Shown here: positions 17,858-26,605 of the stretch, piece after piece | Layout of the letters: each line of letters begins with the position of its first letter | How positions within the stretch are numbered: the first letter of the stretch is position 1 | NCBI GenBank assembly: GCA_900315335.1 | Contig: OMYR01000030.1 | Coordinates: 1-64,000, forward strand | From: an uncultured Bacteroidales bacterium | Lineage (GTDB): Bacteria; Bacteroidota; Bacteroidia; Bacteroidales; P3 | Direction: 5' to 3' | DNA length: 64,000 nt | Program-made: the position numbers and the translations under genes | The notes under the pieces: model-generated | Told to the model about the DNA's origin: nothing | The model's input: the letters and a program-made list of their open reading frames with translations, nothing else | Database searches by the model: none

Positions 17858-20423
17858 TAGTTTGATATTTATCGTTTGCCTCATAAGTTCGTTTTTGTCT
17901 TTGTCGCAAACAACATTCACCGCCAAAACATCTTCGACTGTTGTCGGCGTTGGCGAGGGTTTTCGTGTGGATTTCACAATCAACGCAAGGGACGTCAAAT
18001 ATTTCCGTAACCCGACAGTCAAAGGGGCACGTATTGTTGCAGGGCCGATGACCTCAACATCGTATTCATCTTCCAACATCAACGGTAAGATTACCTCATC
18101 TTCCAAGACTACATTCTCTTTTACTTTGGTTGCCGACAAAGAGGGAACAATAACCGTCTCACCTGCCAAAGTAGATGTCAATGGAAAGACTTATACATCC
18201 AACTCGCTAACTCTTACAGCCTCAAAAAACCATACCTCTAACCGCCAAAACAATTCCTCACAACACAGAAATAATTACAATAATTATTCTCCGCAAGTCC
18301 CTACTCAGCAAAACAACACTAATCAACAGATACAAATAGACGACAAAGCGATGTTCGTTCGTGCTATTCCGAGTACCACCACTCCTGTCAAGGGCGAACA
18401 AGTCATCATAACGTATAAACTTTATTCGTTGATTGATGTAAGCGAATACAGTATGTCCAACATTCCTTCCACATCGGGCTTCTGGATTGAGGAACTCGAC
18501 CACGAACCACGCCCGCAACTGACTTGGGAAACATACAACGGACAACGTTATCAGACAGCCATACTTAAAACCATTATCGTCTATCCTCAGAAGAGTGGCG
18601 TGCTTACTATCAAACCAATGCCCGTAAATCTTAGCGGCCGCATCCTATCAAGACAACGCCAAACCTTTGCCGACCCATTCTTTAATAACTTCTTCCCGGC
18701 CTATACTACTTCCGTACGTAATGTTCAAAAGGAAGTACGTTCCAATGCCGTGAAATTAAACGTTAGCGACCTTACCCAAAAGCCTGACAACTTCTTTGGC
18801 GGTGTCGGACAGTTCCAAATCTCGGGAGATGTGTCGTCCAAACAAGCCAAAGCCTACGAACCTTTTTATCTTACCTATACCCTTTCGGGAAGCGGTAACT
18901 TAACGTTGATTAACAACCTGCCGTTGGAACTTCCCGACGAGTTCCAATTGTCCGACCCCGAGATTAACGACAATATCCAACGCACAACTTCGGGTCTTAG
19001 CGGTACGAGAACATTCCGCTACTTGGTAATTCCACGTATCGAGGGCAAATTCAATATACCCGACTTAAATATCTCTTATTTCAACACGAAAACACGTTCA
19101 TATGACACCATTTCCGTAGAAGGCTACGCCCTGCAAGTGGCAAAAGGAGACGTCAATCCCGATTTCGCCGACCAATTGGACGCACGTTTGAAGTACAGAA
19201 ATATGAAGATTATCAACAAACCTCGTATTTCTTCTTTGGCAAAAGAATACCATTTATTCGATTCCGCACTTGTCGTCCTTATACCTATTATATTAATAGC
19301 CTTATTGGTGGTCTCTATATTTATGTACTCACGTTACTTGCGTCTTTGTTCCGATGTAGCAGGTATGAAGATGAAGAAAGCCACTCGCATTGCTATCAAA
19401 CGATTGAAGAAAGCCAAATCCTTTTTGGACAAAAACGAAATGGAGACCTTTGAAGACGAAACCGCTATTGCTCTTTGGACTTATTTGGAGGACAGATTCA
19501 AGATGGATAGGACGCAGTTGAGTATTCAGGGCTGCAAAGACGAACTGCTATCCTTAAATATCAACTCCACGACCGTCGAAACATTGGGAACAATCCTCGA
19601 AAGATGTCAATACCTCAGATTTTCGCAAGACAAGACCGCAACGGCAGATATAACTCTCTACAACGACACCGTAGAAGTAATATCTTCAATAGAAGAACAG
19701 ATGAAAACACTTAAAAAAATCAAAAAACAACCACCCACTCGCCCCGAACACGAGATACATATTCCCGACGGTCTATCCATTGCCTTGATATTATTGGCTT
19801 CGTGCTTTATGTTCCATACCGCCCAAGCCCAAGATGCGAAGCAATATTGCCATAAAGCCGACTCATGCTTTAAGCAAAGCAACTATGCCGAGGCAATACT
19901 TTACTATGAGAAGGCATTAAAGTTTGCTCCGTCTAACAAAGATATCAAACAAAACATCAATATAACTCGCGCCCACTTGGTCGGCGACACATACATTATG
20001 CCTGAGTTTATCCTTGTGCAATGGGCAAAATACGTCTCGGGCTTGCTTGCCATTCCTGTTTGGTTTGCTTTGTTTGTCGCTTGTTTTTTGGCTGCGTGCG
20101 TTGTATTTTTCTTTTACATATTCAAAAACGAACATAAGGTCTTGCGGTTTTACATCTCAATAACCTTACTCATTGTTTCTCTATCCTCAATGGGCTTTGG
20201 CATTATCAGACAAAACATTCAAAACGACTTATCCCACGCTATTGTAATCAAAAGCAATATTCATTTACGCCAAAGCAAGAACAACGGAGCCAAAGACGTA
20301 TCCATATTATACAAAGGTCAAAAGATTAAAATCCTTGACAACGACGGCTCTGCTTGGATTAAAGCCCGCACCGAAGACAACAAGGTCGGCTATATGGAGA
20401 ACAAATACTTTATTCACATTTAA
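17841..20423 (+). CDS. batD: BatD-BatE fusion protein
   Basis: Protein of 860 residues from ATG 17841, whose MKKIGSS start gives a clean signal peptide; an ATG six codons earlier is also in frame. The first 640 residues are BatD: beta-rich periplasmic domains (VGVGEGFRVDFTINA near 35; KGEQVIITYKLYS), a Ser/Asn/Gln-rich linker (about 128-165), a membrane helix (about 473-497) and a helical cytoplasmic tail. A second signal-like hydrophobic stretch ending in AQA (about 643-662) then opens a BatE unit: TPR (about 664-700), two helices (730-760, 766-790) and an SH3-like domain (about 798-860, HLRQSKNNGAKDVSILYKGQ). In other Bacteroidota BatD and BatE are usually separate genes. No stop or frameshift is visible between them here. 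Topology of the joined protein is inferred only. Confidence 0.85.
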   Translation: MKKIGSSLIFIVCLISSFLSLSQTTFTAKTSSTVVGVGEGFRVDFTINARDVKYFRNPTVKGARIVAGPMTSTSYSSSNINGKITSSSKTTFSFTLVADKEGTITVSPAKVDVNGKTYTSNSLTLTASKNHTSNRQNNSSQHRNNYNNYSPQVPTQQNNTNQQIQIDDKAMFVRAIPSTTTPVKGEQVIITYKLYSLIDVSEYSMSNIPSTSGFWIEELDHEPRPQLTWETYNGQRYQTAILKTIIVYPQKSGVLTIKPMPVNLSGRILSRQRQTFADPFFNNFFPAYTTSVRNVQKEVRSNAVKLNVSDLTQKPDNFFGGVGQFQISGDVSSKQAKAYEPFYLTYTLSGSGNLTLINNLPLELPDEFQLSDPEINDNIQRTTSGLSGTRTFRYLVIPRIEGKFNIPDLNISYFNTKTRSYDTISVEGYALQVAKGDVNPDFADQLDARLKYRNMKIINKPRISSLAKEYHLFDSALVVLIPIILIALLVVSIFMYSRYLRLCSDVAGMKMKKATRIAIKRLKKAKSFLDKNEMETFEDETAIALWTYLEDRFKMDRTQLSIQGCKDELLSLNINSTTVETLGTILERCQYLRFSQDKTATADITLYNDTVEVISSIEEQMKTLKKIKKQPPTRPEHEIHIPDGLSIALILLASCFMFHTAQAQDAKQYCHKADSCFKQSNYAEAILYYEKALKFAPSNKDIKQNINITRAHLVGDTYIMPEFILVQWAKYVSGLLAIPVWFALFVACFLAACVVFFFYIFKNEHKVLRFYISITLLIVSLSSMGFGIIRQNIQNDLSHAIVIKSNIHLRQSKNNGAKDVSILYKGQKIKILDNDGSAWIKARTEDNKVGYMENKYFIHI

Positions 20424-20472
20424 TTAAAGTTTTTTAACCTTACACAAAAAAACATTTCACACGCAAACAACG

Positions 20473-20901
20473 ATGAAAAACACAGACTGCAATAAAGACG
20501 AGGGCATAATAACAACCATTGACGGCAATAAGATTTCTTTGCACGTTACCCCAAAATCCGAATGCTCCGGTTGTTCTGCGGCTTTCTTATGTGAGAAGTC
20601 GGGCAAGACCGGTAAGGATTTCACTATAACGCAAAACAATGCCGAAGACTTTACCGTCGGGGAAAAGGTAAGCATATTGACCCCGCAAAACAAGGTACTT
20701 AAAGCCATTGGCCTTGCATTTTTCTATCCCACCCTTTTAGTTATATTGTTTTGCGTTGTCGAGTATCATTTCTTTGCTTTGGACGAAGGTTTGACAGCCC
20801 TTATATGCCTTGCCATACTATGTATTTACTTTATTGTGCTGTACATAAACCGCCACAAACCCTTATTCAATTTCTCCATATTCATTGAAAAGATTGTATA
20901 A
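20473..20901 (+). CDS. RseC/MucC-family membrane protein
   Basis: Protein of 142 residues with a cysteine cluster SECSGCSAAFLCEKSG (residues about 32-47) and two adjacent membrane helices (about 77-95 and 101-119). This is the layout of the SoxR-reducing system/RseC family, which in many bacteria is associated with Rnf electron transport. In Bacteroidota it often lies just before rnfB; here it does not, and no rnf gene is in the window. No promoter motif lies in the 49 bases after batD, so it probably ends the bat operon. The cysteines could bind metal or an iron-sulfur cluster; that is inference. The start at 20473 follows a short AC-rich leader. Confidence 0.8.
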   Translation: MKNTDCNKDEGIITTIDGNKISLHVTPKSECSGCSAAFLCEKSGKTGKDFTITQNNAEDFTVGEKVSILTPQNKVLKAIGLAFFYPTLLVILFCVVEYHFFALDEGLTALICLAILCIYFIVLYINRHKPLFNFSIFIEKIV

Positions 20902-20916
20902 TCATCTAAACAACAA

Positions 20917-20948
20917 GCGGGGAACAACTTATTATCATTGTTCCCCGC
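20917..20948 (+). terminator. Terminator of the bat operon
   Basis: GCGGGGAACAA (20917-20927) pairs perfectly with TTGTTCCCCGC (20938-20948) and is followed by CTTTTT. The strong stem lies between convergent genes and may serve both strands, although the T-run favours plus. Confidence 0.92.
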
Positions 20949-20969
20949 CTTTTTCTTTTATTTCTTCGC

Positions 20970-21164
20970 CTAATATTCTTCGCCTATAATGTCCAATACT
21001 TCTTTCGCTATCTTAAAACCTTGTTTGGCTGCCTTGCTATACCATTTAATTGCTTCGGTATAATCTTCCTCTACTCCTTGACCATTATAATAGCACTCAG
21101 CTAACTGATATTGTGTCTCCGCATCACCTTTTTCCGCAGCCTTACGATAACCGTTCAAATTCAT
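20970..21164 (-). CDS. Small Sel1-repeat protein, probably a remnant
   Basis: Protein of 64 residues with one and a half Sel1 (SEL1-like TPR) units: GYRKAAEKGDAETQYQLAEC and YTEAIKWYSKAAKQG. It ends in LDIIGEEY, as the 246-residue paralogue ends in LDGLGEEY. I take ATG 21164 because MNLNGYRKAAEKG mirrors the paralogue's first residues; a longer frame to 21209 is possible. It overlaps the preceding gene's end by 23 bases in another frame, at a run of seven A. It is either a short gene left by unequal recombination between repeats or part of a longer gene split by a one-base insertion in that run. Sel1 proteins are usually adaptor scaffolds. Confidence 0.55.
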   Translation of the reverse strand: MNLNGYRKAAEKGDAETQYQLAECYYNGQGVEEDYTEAIKWYSKAAKQGFKIAKEVLDIIGEEY

Positions 21165-21576
21165 TTTTTTCTTTTGTAAGTATGTCCAATGTTGTTTTCG
21201 CCTCTGCAAAACCTTGTTCGGCTGCCTTGCGATACCATTTCACTGCTTCGGTATAATCTTGCTCTACCCCTTCACCATCTTCATAGCACACGCCTAAATT
21301 ATATTGTGCCTCTGCATAACCTTGTTCGGCTGACTTGCGGAACAGTTCAATCGCTTTGGTACAATCCTGCTCCACCCCATAACCATTGACATACCACAAG
21401 CCTAAACGATTTTGTGCCTCTGCATCACCTTGTTCTGCGTCTTTGCTATACCATTTTGCGGCTTCGGCATAATCTTGCTCTACTCCGTTACCAAGGGCAT
21501 AGCACTCTCCTAATTTATGTTGTGCCTCTGCATCGCCTTGTTCGGCCTTTCGCAAATCTTCAAAACTATCATTCAT
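21142..21576 (-). CDS. Sel1-repeat protein
   Basis: Protein of 144 residues made almost wholly of Sel1 units of 36 residues: GDAEAQHKLGECYALGNGVEQDYAEAAKWY and three more with the AEQGxAEAQ and GVEQDYTEAVKWYRKAA patterns. No signal peptide or membrane helix is seen, so it is probably cytoplasmic. The DNA of the units is also alike (108-bp repeats), which suggests recent unit duplication. The C-terminus, LTKEKNEFERLS, reads across the start of the next small gene. Partners unknown. Confidence 0.8.
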   Translation of the reverse strand: MNDSFEDLRKAEQGDAEAQHKLGECYALGNGVEQDYAEAAKWYSKDAEQGDAEAQNRLGLWYVNGYGVEQDCTKAIELFRKSAEQGYAEAQYNLGVCYEDGEGVEQDYTEAVKWYRKAAEQGFAEAKTTLDILTKEKNEFERLS

Positions 21577-21673
21577 TTATTGAATTGTTTTTAATTATTA
21601 TCAATTCCCCTAACTTTCCGTCTTCTCTATACCTTATTAATATTGTATATCCCTTTATTTCTTATTTCTTCGC

Positions 21674-22414
21674 CTAATATTCTTCGCCTAATCCGTCCAA
21701 TTTTTCTTTCGCATCTGCATTACCTTGTTCGGCTGCCTTACGAAACCATTTCACCGCTTCGGTGCAATCTTGAAGAACTCCTTTACCCTTGAAATAACAC
21801 TCGCCTAACATATATTGTGCCTTTATATGACCTTGCTCGGCGGCTTTGTGATACCATATCACAGCTTCGATATAATTTGGCGTTACCCCGAACCCAAGAC
21901 AATAGCAATCGCCTAATATATATTGTGCCTTTGCATTACCTTGTTCGGCGGCTTTGCGCCACCATTTCACGGCTTCAGCATAACTTTTCTCTACTCCTTT
22001 ACCCTTGACATAGCACGCACATAATTTATTTTGTGCCCTTACATAACCTTGTTCGGCGGCCTTGCGATACCATTTCACTGCTTCGGTATAACTTTTCGTT
22101 ACTTCTTTACCCTTGAAATAGCACTCGCCTAACATATATTGTGCCTTTACATGACCTTGTTCGGCGGCCTTGCGATACCATTTCACTGCTTCGGTATAAT
22201 CTCGCTCTACTCCGTTACCATAGTAATAGCTCTCGCCCAACATACATTGTGCCATTGCATTACCTTGTTCGGCTGTTTTGCGATACCATTTCAAGGCTTC
22301 AGTATAATCTTGCGTTACTCCTTTACCAAAGTAATAGCACCAGCCTAAACTATTTTGTGCCATTACATTACCTTGTTCGGCTGCCTTACGATATTTTTCA
22401 ATCTTGTTCTTCAT
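21674..22414 (-). CDS. Sel1-repeat protein, six or seven units
   Basis: Protein of 246 residues, entirely Sel1 repeats: repeated YRKAAEQG-N/H-AxAQYMLGECY and GVxxDYTEAVKWYRKAAEQG. Units 3, 4 and the last are nearly identical in DNA (108-bp period). No signal peptide. The last bases and 3' flank (TTTCTTCGCCTAATATTCTT at about 21660-21680) recur after the small gene at 20970, so the two loci are duplicates of one ancestral gene. No promoter of the TAnnTTTG type is visible in the AT-rich 85 bases upstream. Role unknown. Confidence 0.85.
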   Translation of the reverse strand: MKNKIEKYRKAAEQGNVMAQNSLGWCYYFGKGVTQDYTEALKWYRKTAEQGNAMAQCMLGESYYYGNGVERDYTEAVKWYRKAAEQGHVKAQYMLGECYFKGKEVTKSYTEAVKWYRKAAEQGYVRAQNKLCACYVKGKGVEKSYAEAVKWWRKAAEQGNAKAQYILGDCYCLGFGVTPNYIEAVIWYHKAAEQGHIKAQYMLGECYFKGKGVLQDCTEAVKWFRKAAEQGNADAKEKLDGLGEEY

Positions 22415-22501
22415 GTTATTATTTATTTTTTAATTGTTATTAATCTATCTTAATTACTATTTTCTATCCTATATATAATAATGTGTATCCCTTTATTTCC
22501 C

Positions 22502-22950
22502 GTCCATTTGCTTTTCTATCAAGTTCATTTCCCTTTGCTTCCAATCCGTTTGCCTTTATTTTCCGTTTGTCCGCCTTTACTTATTATTTCAAAACCTGAT
22601 GTTATCGTCCAAAAACCTCTAACTATCGTCTGAAAACCTCTGATTCTCGTACCTATATTGCGGAATATAGCGATGGTATATTGCGGAATATACGAAAAGT
22701 AAAGGTTTTGGAACGAAAACCAAAGGTTTTCAAATGATAACCAGAGGTTTTCAAACGCTCGTAAAAGGCATCGAAATATATATTAAAAAGTATCGCACCC
22801 AAAACAAAAGATTTTATAGCACAATTCAAGATTTTTATACTTAAAGGCAAAGTCATCACAGCCAAATTCAACGGATTGAAATTAAAATCAAAGACAAATA
22901 AACTGAAATAAAAGGCGGATAAAACCGAAATAAAAACAAATAATAAAAAT
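22502..22950. repeat. Mirror-symmetric array of 21-bp units
   Basis: Left side: four units of GTCC/TTTGC type (22502-22585), then three with AAAACCT at 22591, 22612 and 22633, exactly 21 bp apart. The centre holds two copies of TATATTGCGGAATATA (22654-22669 and 22677-22692), itself a palindrome with a GCGG loop; the first copy stays in the 21-bp phase. The right side is the inverse: AAAGGTTTT-type units at 22701, 22722 and 22743, then further 21-bp units to about 22950, one of which (AAATAAAAGGCGGATAAAAC) is the inverse of the unit at 22565. The whole could fold into a long imperfect hairpin. The rest of 22415-22501 and 23059-23113 shows nothing else. Confidence 0.8.
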
Positions 22951-23024
22951 ATCGGGATTTCGGGACGTGGAATAGGCGGCAAAGAAATCGTATTGAAGGT
23001 TGGAAATTTGGTATTTGTTTTCAT
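22653..23024 (-). CDS. Doubtful small membrane-type protein overlapping the mirror array
   Basis: A possible gene of 123 residues, unlike any family I know. For it: a good -7 element (TACCTTTG, 23051-23058) lies 26 bases ahead of ATG 23024. The first residues are MKTNTKFPTFNT. Two hydrophobic stretches follow (about 26-50 and 55-95), then a seven-residue pattern (LKTSGYH, LKTFGFR, SKTFTFR) which is simply the translation of the 21-bp units. Against it: most of the frame is open because the DNA is repeated every seven codons, and no homologue is evident to me. It could be a real gene whose 3' half was replaced by the array. Confidence 0.3.
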   Translation of the reverse strand: MKTNTKFPTFNTISLPPIPRPEIPIFLLFVFISVLSAFYFSLFVFDFNFNPLNLAVMTLPLSIKILNCAIKSFVLGAILFNIYFDAFYERLKTSGYHLKTFGFRSKTFTFRIFRNIPSLYSAI

Positions 23025-23050
23025 TTGTATTGTTATTGGCTTATTTGGTG

Positions 23051-23058
23051 CAAAGGTA
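23051..23058 (-). promoter_or_regulatory. -7 element ahead of the doubtful small gene or array transcript
   Basis: On the minus strand TACCTTTG followed by CA fits TAnnTTTG. It could drive the 123-residue frame or a non-coding RNA covering the mirror array. No clear TTTG lies about 20 bases upstream. Confidence 0.45.
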
Positions 23059-23113
23059 TGAAAGTTTTGAAAAATGACAAGCACACGGCAACGAAAAAAT
23101 TAAAGGAAAACAA

Positions 23114-23144
23114 AAAAGGTCTCGCCTGAACGGCAAGACCTTTT
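23114..23144 (-). terminator. Terminator of the ribosomal protein cluster
   Basis: A stem with AAAAGGTCT and GCC on the left and GGC and AGACCTTTT on the right (one mismatch) is followed on the minus strand by TTTTTTG. It lies 27 bases after the rplQ stop. Confidence 0.85.
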
Positions 23145-23170
23145 CATGAAAAAATATGAACAATTATAAA

Positions 23171-23680
23171 TTATTCTGCTTTTTCTGTTGGCTCTGCTTT
23201 TGCTTCTGCTTGTGGCTCTATTGTCTCAGCAGTTTGTGGTGCTACTGTCTCAGCAGCTTTTTTCTTTCCACCTCTACGAGTCGATTTAGCCTTCTTGGTT
23301 GCAGAATCTTTAAGCATATTCTCGTTGTAATCAACCAACTCCATCATCGCCATCTCGGCTCCGTCGCCTTGACGTCTTCCAAGTTTAAGGATACGTGTGT
23401 AACCTCCGTTACGATTAGCAATCTTTTGAGAAACTTCTCTGAACAACTCAGTTACAGCTTCCTTGTCTCTCAAAGCAGAGAAAACTATACGTCTTTGGTG
23501 TGTCGAATCCTCTTTGCTCTTGTTGATTATTGGCTCAACATATTTTCTTAACGCTTTCGCTTTTGCCAACGTTGTCTCTATTCTCTTCTCTTTTATCAAA
23601 GAAACTGCCATATTTGAAAGCATAGCACTTCTGTGTGCAGCAGTTCTTGACAAATGATTTACTTTACAACCGTGTCTCAT
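23171..23680 (-). CDS. rplQ: 50S ribosomal protein L17
   Basis: Large-subunit protein of 169 residues. The conserved start [20 protein letters not shown] and the [19 protein letters not shown] region are clear, as is [25 protein letters not shown]. The C-terminus carries a Lys- then Ala/Glu/Pro-rich tail (about 135-169), typical of Bacteroidota L17 and probably disordered. Last gene of the cluster, four bases after rpoA and just before its terminator. Confidence 0.97.
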   Translation of the reverse strand: MRHGCKVNHLSRTAAHRSAMLSNMAVSLIKEKRIETTLAKAKALRKYVEPIINKSKEDSTHQRRIVFSALRDKEAVTELFREVSQKIANRNGGYTRILKLGRRQGDGAEMAMMELVDYNENMLKDSATKKAKSTRRGGKKKAAETVAPQTAETIEPQAEAKAEPTEKAE

Positions 23681-23684
23681 ATCT

Positions 23685-24695
23685 TTATTCCTTTTCTTCT
23701 AATTTGTACTTTGAAATATCCATACCGAATTCCAATCCTCTTGCCTTTACCAAGTTCTCCAACTCCGACAAAGACTTGCGTCCGAAGTTTCTGAACTTTA
23801 ACAAATCAGCCTTAGATATGGAAACCAATTCTCCCAATGTCTCGATTTCAGCCGATTTCAAGCAATTGTAGGCTCTGACAGATAAGTCCATATCGACAAG
23901 TTTAGATTTAAGCAACTGTCTGATGTGCAACGTCTCTTCGTCAAATTCCTCTGTCTCGTTCTTGATGTCGGTTTGTATATCGATTTTCTCGTCGGAGAAC
24001 AACATAAAATGCTTGATAAGAATCATTGCAGCCTCTTTCAAAGCATTCTTTGGCGTGATAGACCCGTCCGTTTCTATTTCAAACGTAAGTTTTTCGTAGT
24101 CCGTCTTCTGCTCTACACGATAGTTATCAACGTAATAATTGACGTTCTTTATCGGAGTGAAGATAGAATCTATCGCTATTGTTCCGATAGGATCATTCTG
24201 TTTAACATTCTCTTCTGACGGCACATATCCTCTACCCTTTTCAATCCTTAGCGTAACTGACAATGAAGGAAGTTCCTTGTTCTCATCAGGAGTCATGTGA
24301 CAGATCTCAACATCTGTATTCAAAACCTGAAAAGCGTTAAGATGTTTGTTTATATCGCCTGCCTTAAAGACAGTCTTACCATCTATTTTGAAAGATATTT
24401 CTTCGCTTTCTTGATCTTCAATTTGACGTTTGATACGTAGTCGCTTCAAATTTAGAATGATCTCTGTCATATCCTCCATAACACCGTGAATGGTATCAAA
24501 CTCATGACTTACACCGTCAATGCGAATTGAAGTGATAGCGAAACCCTCCAATGAAGACAAAAGTACTCTTCTCAATGCATTACCTATGGTAACTCCGTAG
24601 CCTCGCTCCAAAGGACGAAACTCAAACTTACCTTTGTAATCATCGGACTCTATCATTATAACCTTGTCAGGTTGTTGAAAAGCTAATATGGCCAT
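23685..24695 (-). CDS. rpoA: RNA polymerase alpha subunit
   Basis: Alpha subunit of 336 residues. The N-terminal assembly domain (about 1-235) contains [21 protein letters not shown] and the [14 protein letters not shown] motif. A short linker leads to the C-terminal DNA-binding domain (about 255-325) with [16 protein letters not shown] and [15 protein letters not shown], which contacts UP elements and activators. It lies between rpsD and rplQ, the usual alpha-operon position. Confidence 0.98.
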   Translation of the reverse strand: MAILAFQQPDKVIMIESDDYKGKFEFRPLERGYGVTIGNALRRVLLSSLEGFAITSIRIDGVSHEFDTIHGVMEDMTEIILNLKRLRIKRQIEDQESEEISFKIDGKTVFKAGDINKHLNAFQVLNTDVEICHMTPDENKELPSLSVTLRIEKGRGYVPSEENVKQNDPIGTIAIDSIFTPIKNVNYYVDNYRVEQKTDYEKLTFEIETDGSITPKNALKEAAMILIKHFMLFSDEKIDIQTDIKNETEEFDEETLHIRQLLKSKLVDMDLSVRAYNCLKSAEIETLGELVSISKADLLKFRNFGRKSLSELENLVKARGLEFGMDISKYKLEEKE

Positions 24696-24717
24696 TTTTT
24701 GTCTTAGTTATTAATTA

Positions 24718-25317
24718 TTATTTAGAATACAACTCAACGATAGCTTGTTCATTAATATTCTCTGGAATATCTGCTCTTTGAGGATAGTTGTTGAACTTAC
24801 CTTCCATCTTAGCATTATCCCAATCAAGCCAAGAATAAGACACTCTTGATGCCAAAGCATCATTTACAACTTCCAAAGATTTTGAACGTTCTCTAACTCC
24901 GACGCTATCACCTTCTCTTAATAGGTATGAAGGGATATTAACAACACTACCATTAACTGTAATATGTCTATGAGATACCAATTGACGTGCTTGTGAGCGT
25001 GTTTTTGCTATACCCAAACGATAAACAACGTTATCCAATCTTGATTCTATTAATTGTAACAACACTTCACCGGTTACACCACCCTTACGAGAAGCCTTAT
25101 CGAACAAATTACGGAACTGTCTTTCCAATATGCCGTAAGTGTATTTAGCCTTTTGTTTCTCCATTAACTGGATTCCGTACTCTGATTGTTTTTTTCTTCT
25201 GTTTGCTCCGTGTTGTCCGGGAGGGTATGCTTTTTTGTCATAAGACTTATCTGCTCCGAAGATAGGGTCTCTGAATTTTCTTGCAATTCTTGTTTTTGGT
25301 CCTGTATATCTTGCCAT
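24718..25317 (-). CDS. rpsD: 30S ribosomal protein S4
   Basis: Primary rRNA-binding protein of the small subunit, 199 residues. It starts [21 protein letters not shown] and has the S4 RNA-binding motif [21 protein letters not shown] near residues 95-120. The N-terminus lacks the Cys cluster of zinc-binding S4 forms. In many bacteria S4 represses its own operon; no pseudoknot was tested for here. Confidence 0.98.
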   Translation of the reverse strand: MARYTGPKTRIARKFRDPIFGADKSYDKKAYPPGQHGANRRKKQSEYGIQLMEKQKAKYTYGILERQFRNLFDKASRKGGVTGEVLLQLIESRLDNVVYRLGIAKTRSQARQLVSHRHITVNGSVVNIPSYLLREGDSVGVRERSKSLEVVNDALASRVSYSWLDWDNAKMEGKFNNYPQRADIPENINEQAIVELYSK

Positions 25318-25344
25318 TTTTTTCTTCCTCTTTTTTAATTAAAC

Positions 25345-25734
25345 TTATACACGTCTTCTTTTTGGAGGTCTGCAACCATTATGTGGTAATGGGGTTACAT
25401 CGGTTATTTCCATAACCTCTATTCCGGTAGTATTTATCTCTCTGATGGCTGCCTCACGACCTGCACCAGGACCTTTTACAAATACTTTTACTTTTCTTAA
25501 ACCGTAATCGTATGCAGCCTTTGCAGCGTCAGCAGCAGCAGTCTGTGATGCATACGGTGTGTTTTTCTTTGAACCCTTGAAACCCATCTTTCCAGCCGAA
25601 GACCATGAAATAACTTGTCCTGCATTATTGGTCAAGGAAATAATGCAATTGTTGAAAGATGCAAAGATAAATGCTTTGCCTTGTGGTTCAACCTTTACTA
25701 CTCTTTTCTTTACTGGTTTTGAATTTTTTGCCAT
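25345..25734 (-). CDS. rpsK: 30S ribosomal protein S11
   Basis: Platform protein of 129 residues. Diagnostic segments are [52 protein letters not shown] and the C-terminal [17 protein letters not shown] gap of 78 bases to rpsM is one of the wider ones in the cluster and shows nothing recognisable. Confidence 0.98.
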   Translation of the reverse strand: MAKNSKPVKKRVVKVEPQGKAFIFASFNNCIISLTNNAGQVISWSSAGKMGFKGSKKNTPYASQTAAADAAKAAYDYGLRKVKVFVKGPGAGREAAIREINTTGIEVMEITDVTPLPHNGCRPPKRRRV

Positions 25735-25812
25735 TTAATTTCTGCAATTTTTTGTTAAACTACACCAAATTATTGTTTAATACTATGCGTCCGTAGTTTA
25801 TAATTAATTTAA

Positions 25813-26190
25813 TTACTTAGTTGCTTTTTTCTTGTTTGCAACTGTCTTCTTCTTACCCTTACGTGTTCTTGCGTTGTTCTTCGTGCTTTGACCACGTACA
25901 GGCAATCCCATACGATGACGAATACCTCTATAACAACCAACGTCCATCAAACGCTTGATGTTCATCTGAACTTCACTTCTAAGGTCGCCCTCAACCTTAT
26001 ACTTCTCGCTGATGACGTTACGTATAGCATTCTGCTCATCGTCATTCCACTCACCTACCTTCTTTGTCTCGTCAATACCGGCTTCTGCCAATATCTTGGA
26101 AGCAGTGCTACGACCTATACCATATATATAAGTCAAACCAATAACACCGTGTTTGTTTTTAGGTAAGTCAATACCTGCAATTCTTGCCAT
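25813..26190 (-). CDS. rpsM: 30S ribosomal protein S13
   Basis: Head protein of 125 residues that contacts the P-site tRNA and the subunit bridge. [20 protein letters not shown] and the [28 protein letters not shown]-type motif (here in parts, about 85-112) are conserved. The tail is Lys-rich. It follows rpmJ, the standard order. Confidence 0.98.
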   Translation of the reverse strand: MARIAGIDLPKNKHGVIGLTYIYGIGRSTASKILAEAGIDETKKVGEWNDDEQNAIRNVISEKYKVEGDLRSEVQMNIKRLMDVGCYRGIRHRMGLPVRGQSTKNNARTRKGKKKTVANKKKATK

Positions 26191-26242
26191 AAATTATTAC
26201 TTTGTTTTTTGTTTATTATTAGTGTTAATACTCAATAACAAA

Positions 26243-26359
26243 TCAACCTTGTCTTTGTTTGAACTTTGGATTCTTTTTGTTGATTACATAAACTACTCCT
26301 TTTCGTCTCACAACGATACACTCAGGAGATCTCTTTTTTACAGAAGTTCTAACTTTCAT
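26243..26359 (-). CDS. rpmJ: 50S ribosomal protein L36
   Basis: A 38-codon gene: it starts [20 protein letters not shown] and ends PKFKQRQG. It has a single cysteine, so it is the zinc-free form. It sits in its standard place between infA and rpsM, with an AT-rich spacer of 52 bases to rpsM. Confidence 0.97.
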   Translation of the reverse strand: MKVRTSVKKRSPECIVVRRKGVVYVINKKNPKFKQRQG

Positions 26360-26374
26360 TTCTCTTAAACTTTA

Positions 26375-26593
26375 TTATTTGTGTCTATAAGTAATTCTTC
26401 CTCTTGTCAAATCGTATGGAGTCATTTCTATCTGAACCTTATCACCGGGCAAAATCTTTATGTAGTGCATTCTCATCTTGCCGGAAATAGACGCCGTTAT
26501 TACGTGTCCGTTCTCCAACTCAACTCTAAACATCGCATTACCCAAAGATTCTGTTACGATACCATCTAACTGTATAGGTTCTTGTTTTGCCAT
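26375..26593 (-). CDS. infA: Translation initiation factor IF-1
   Basis: OB-fold factor of 72 residues that binds the ribosomal A site during initiation. It has the conserved [38 protein letters not shown] and [18 protein letters not shown] segments and ends with RGRITYRHK. It lies 12 bases after map, the Bacteroidota order secY-map-infA-rpmJ. Confidence 0.98.
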   Translation of the reverse strand: MAKQEPIQLDGIVTESLGNAMFRVELENGHVITASISGKMRMHYIKILPGDKVQIEMTPYDLTRGRITYRHK

Positions 26594-26605
26594 ATTATCC
26601 TTAAT

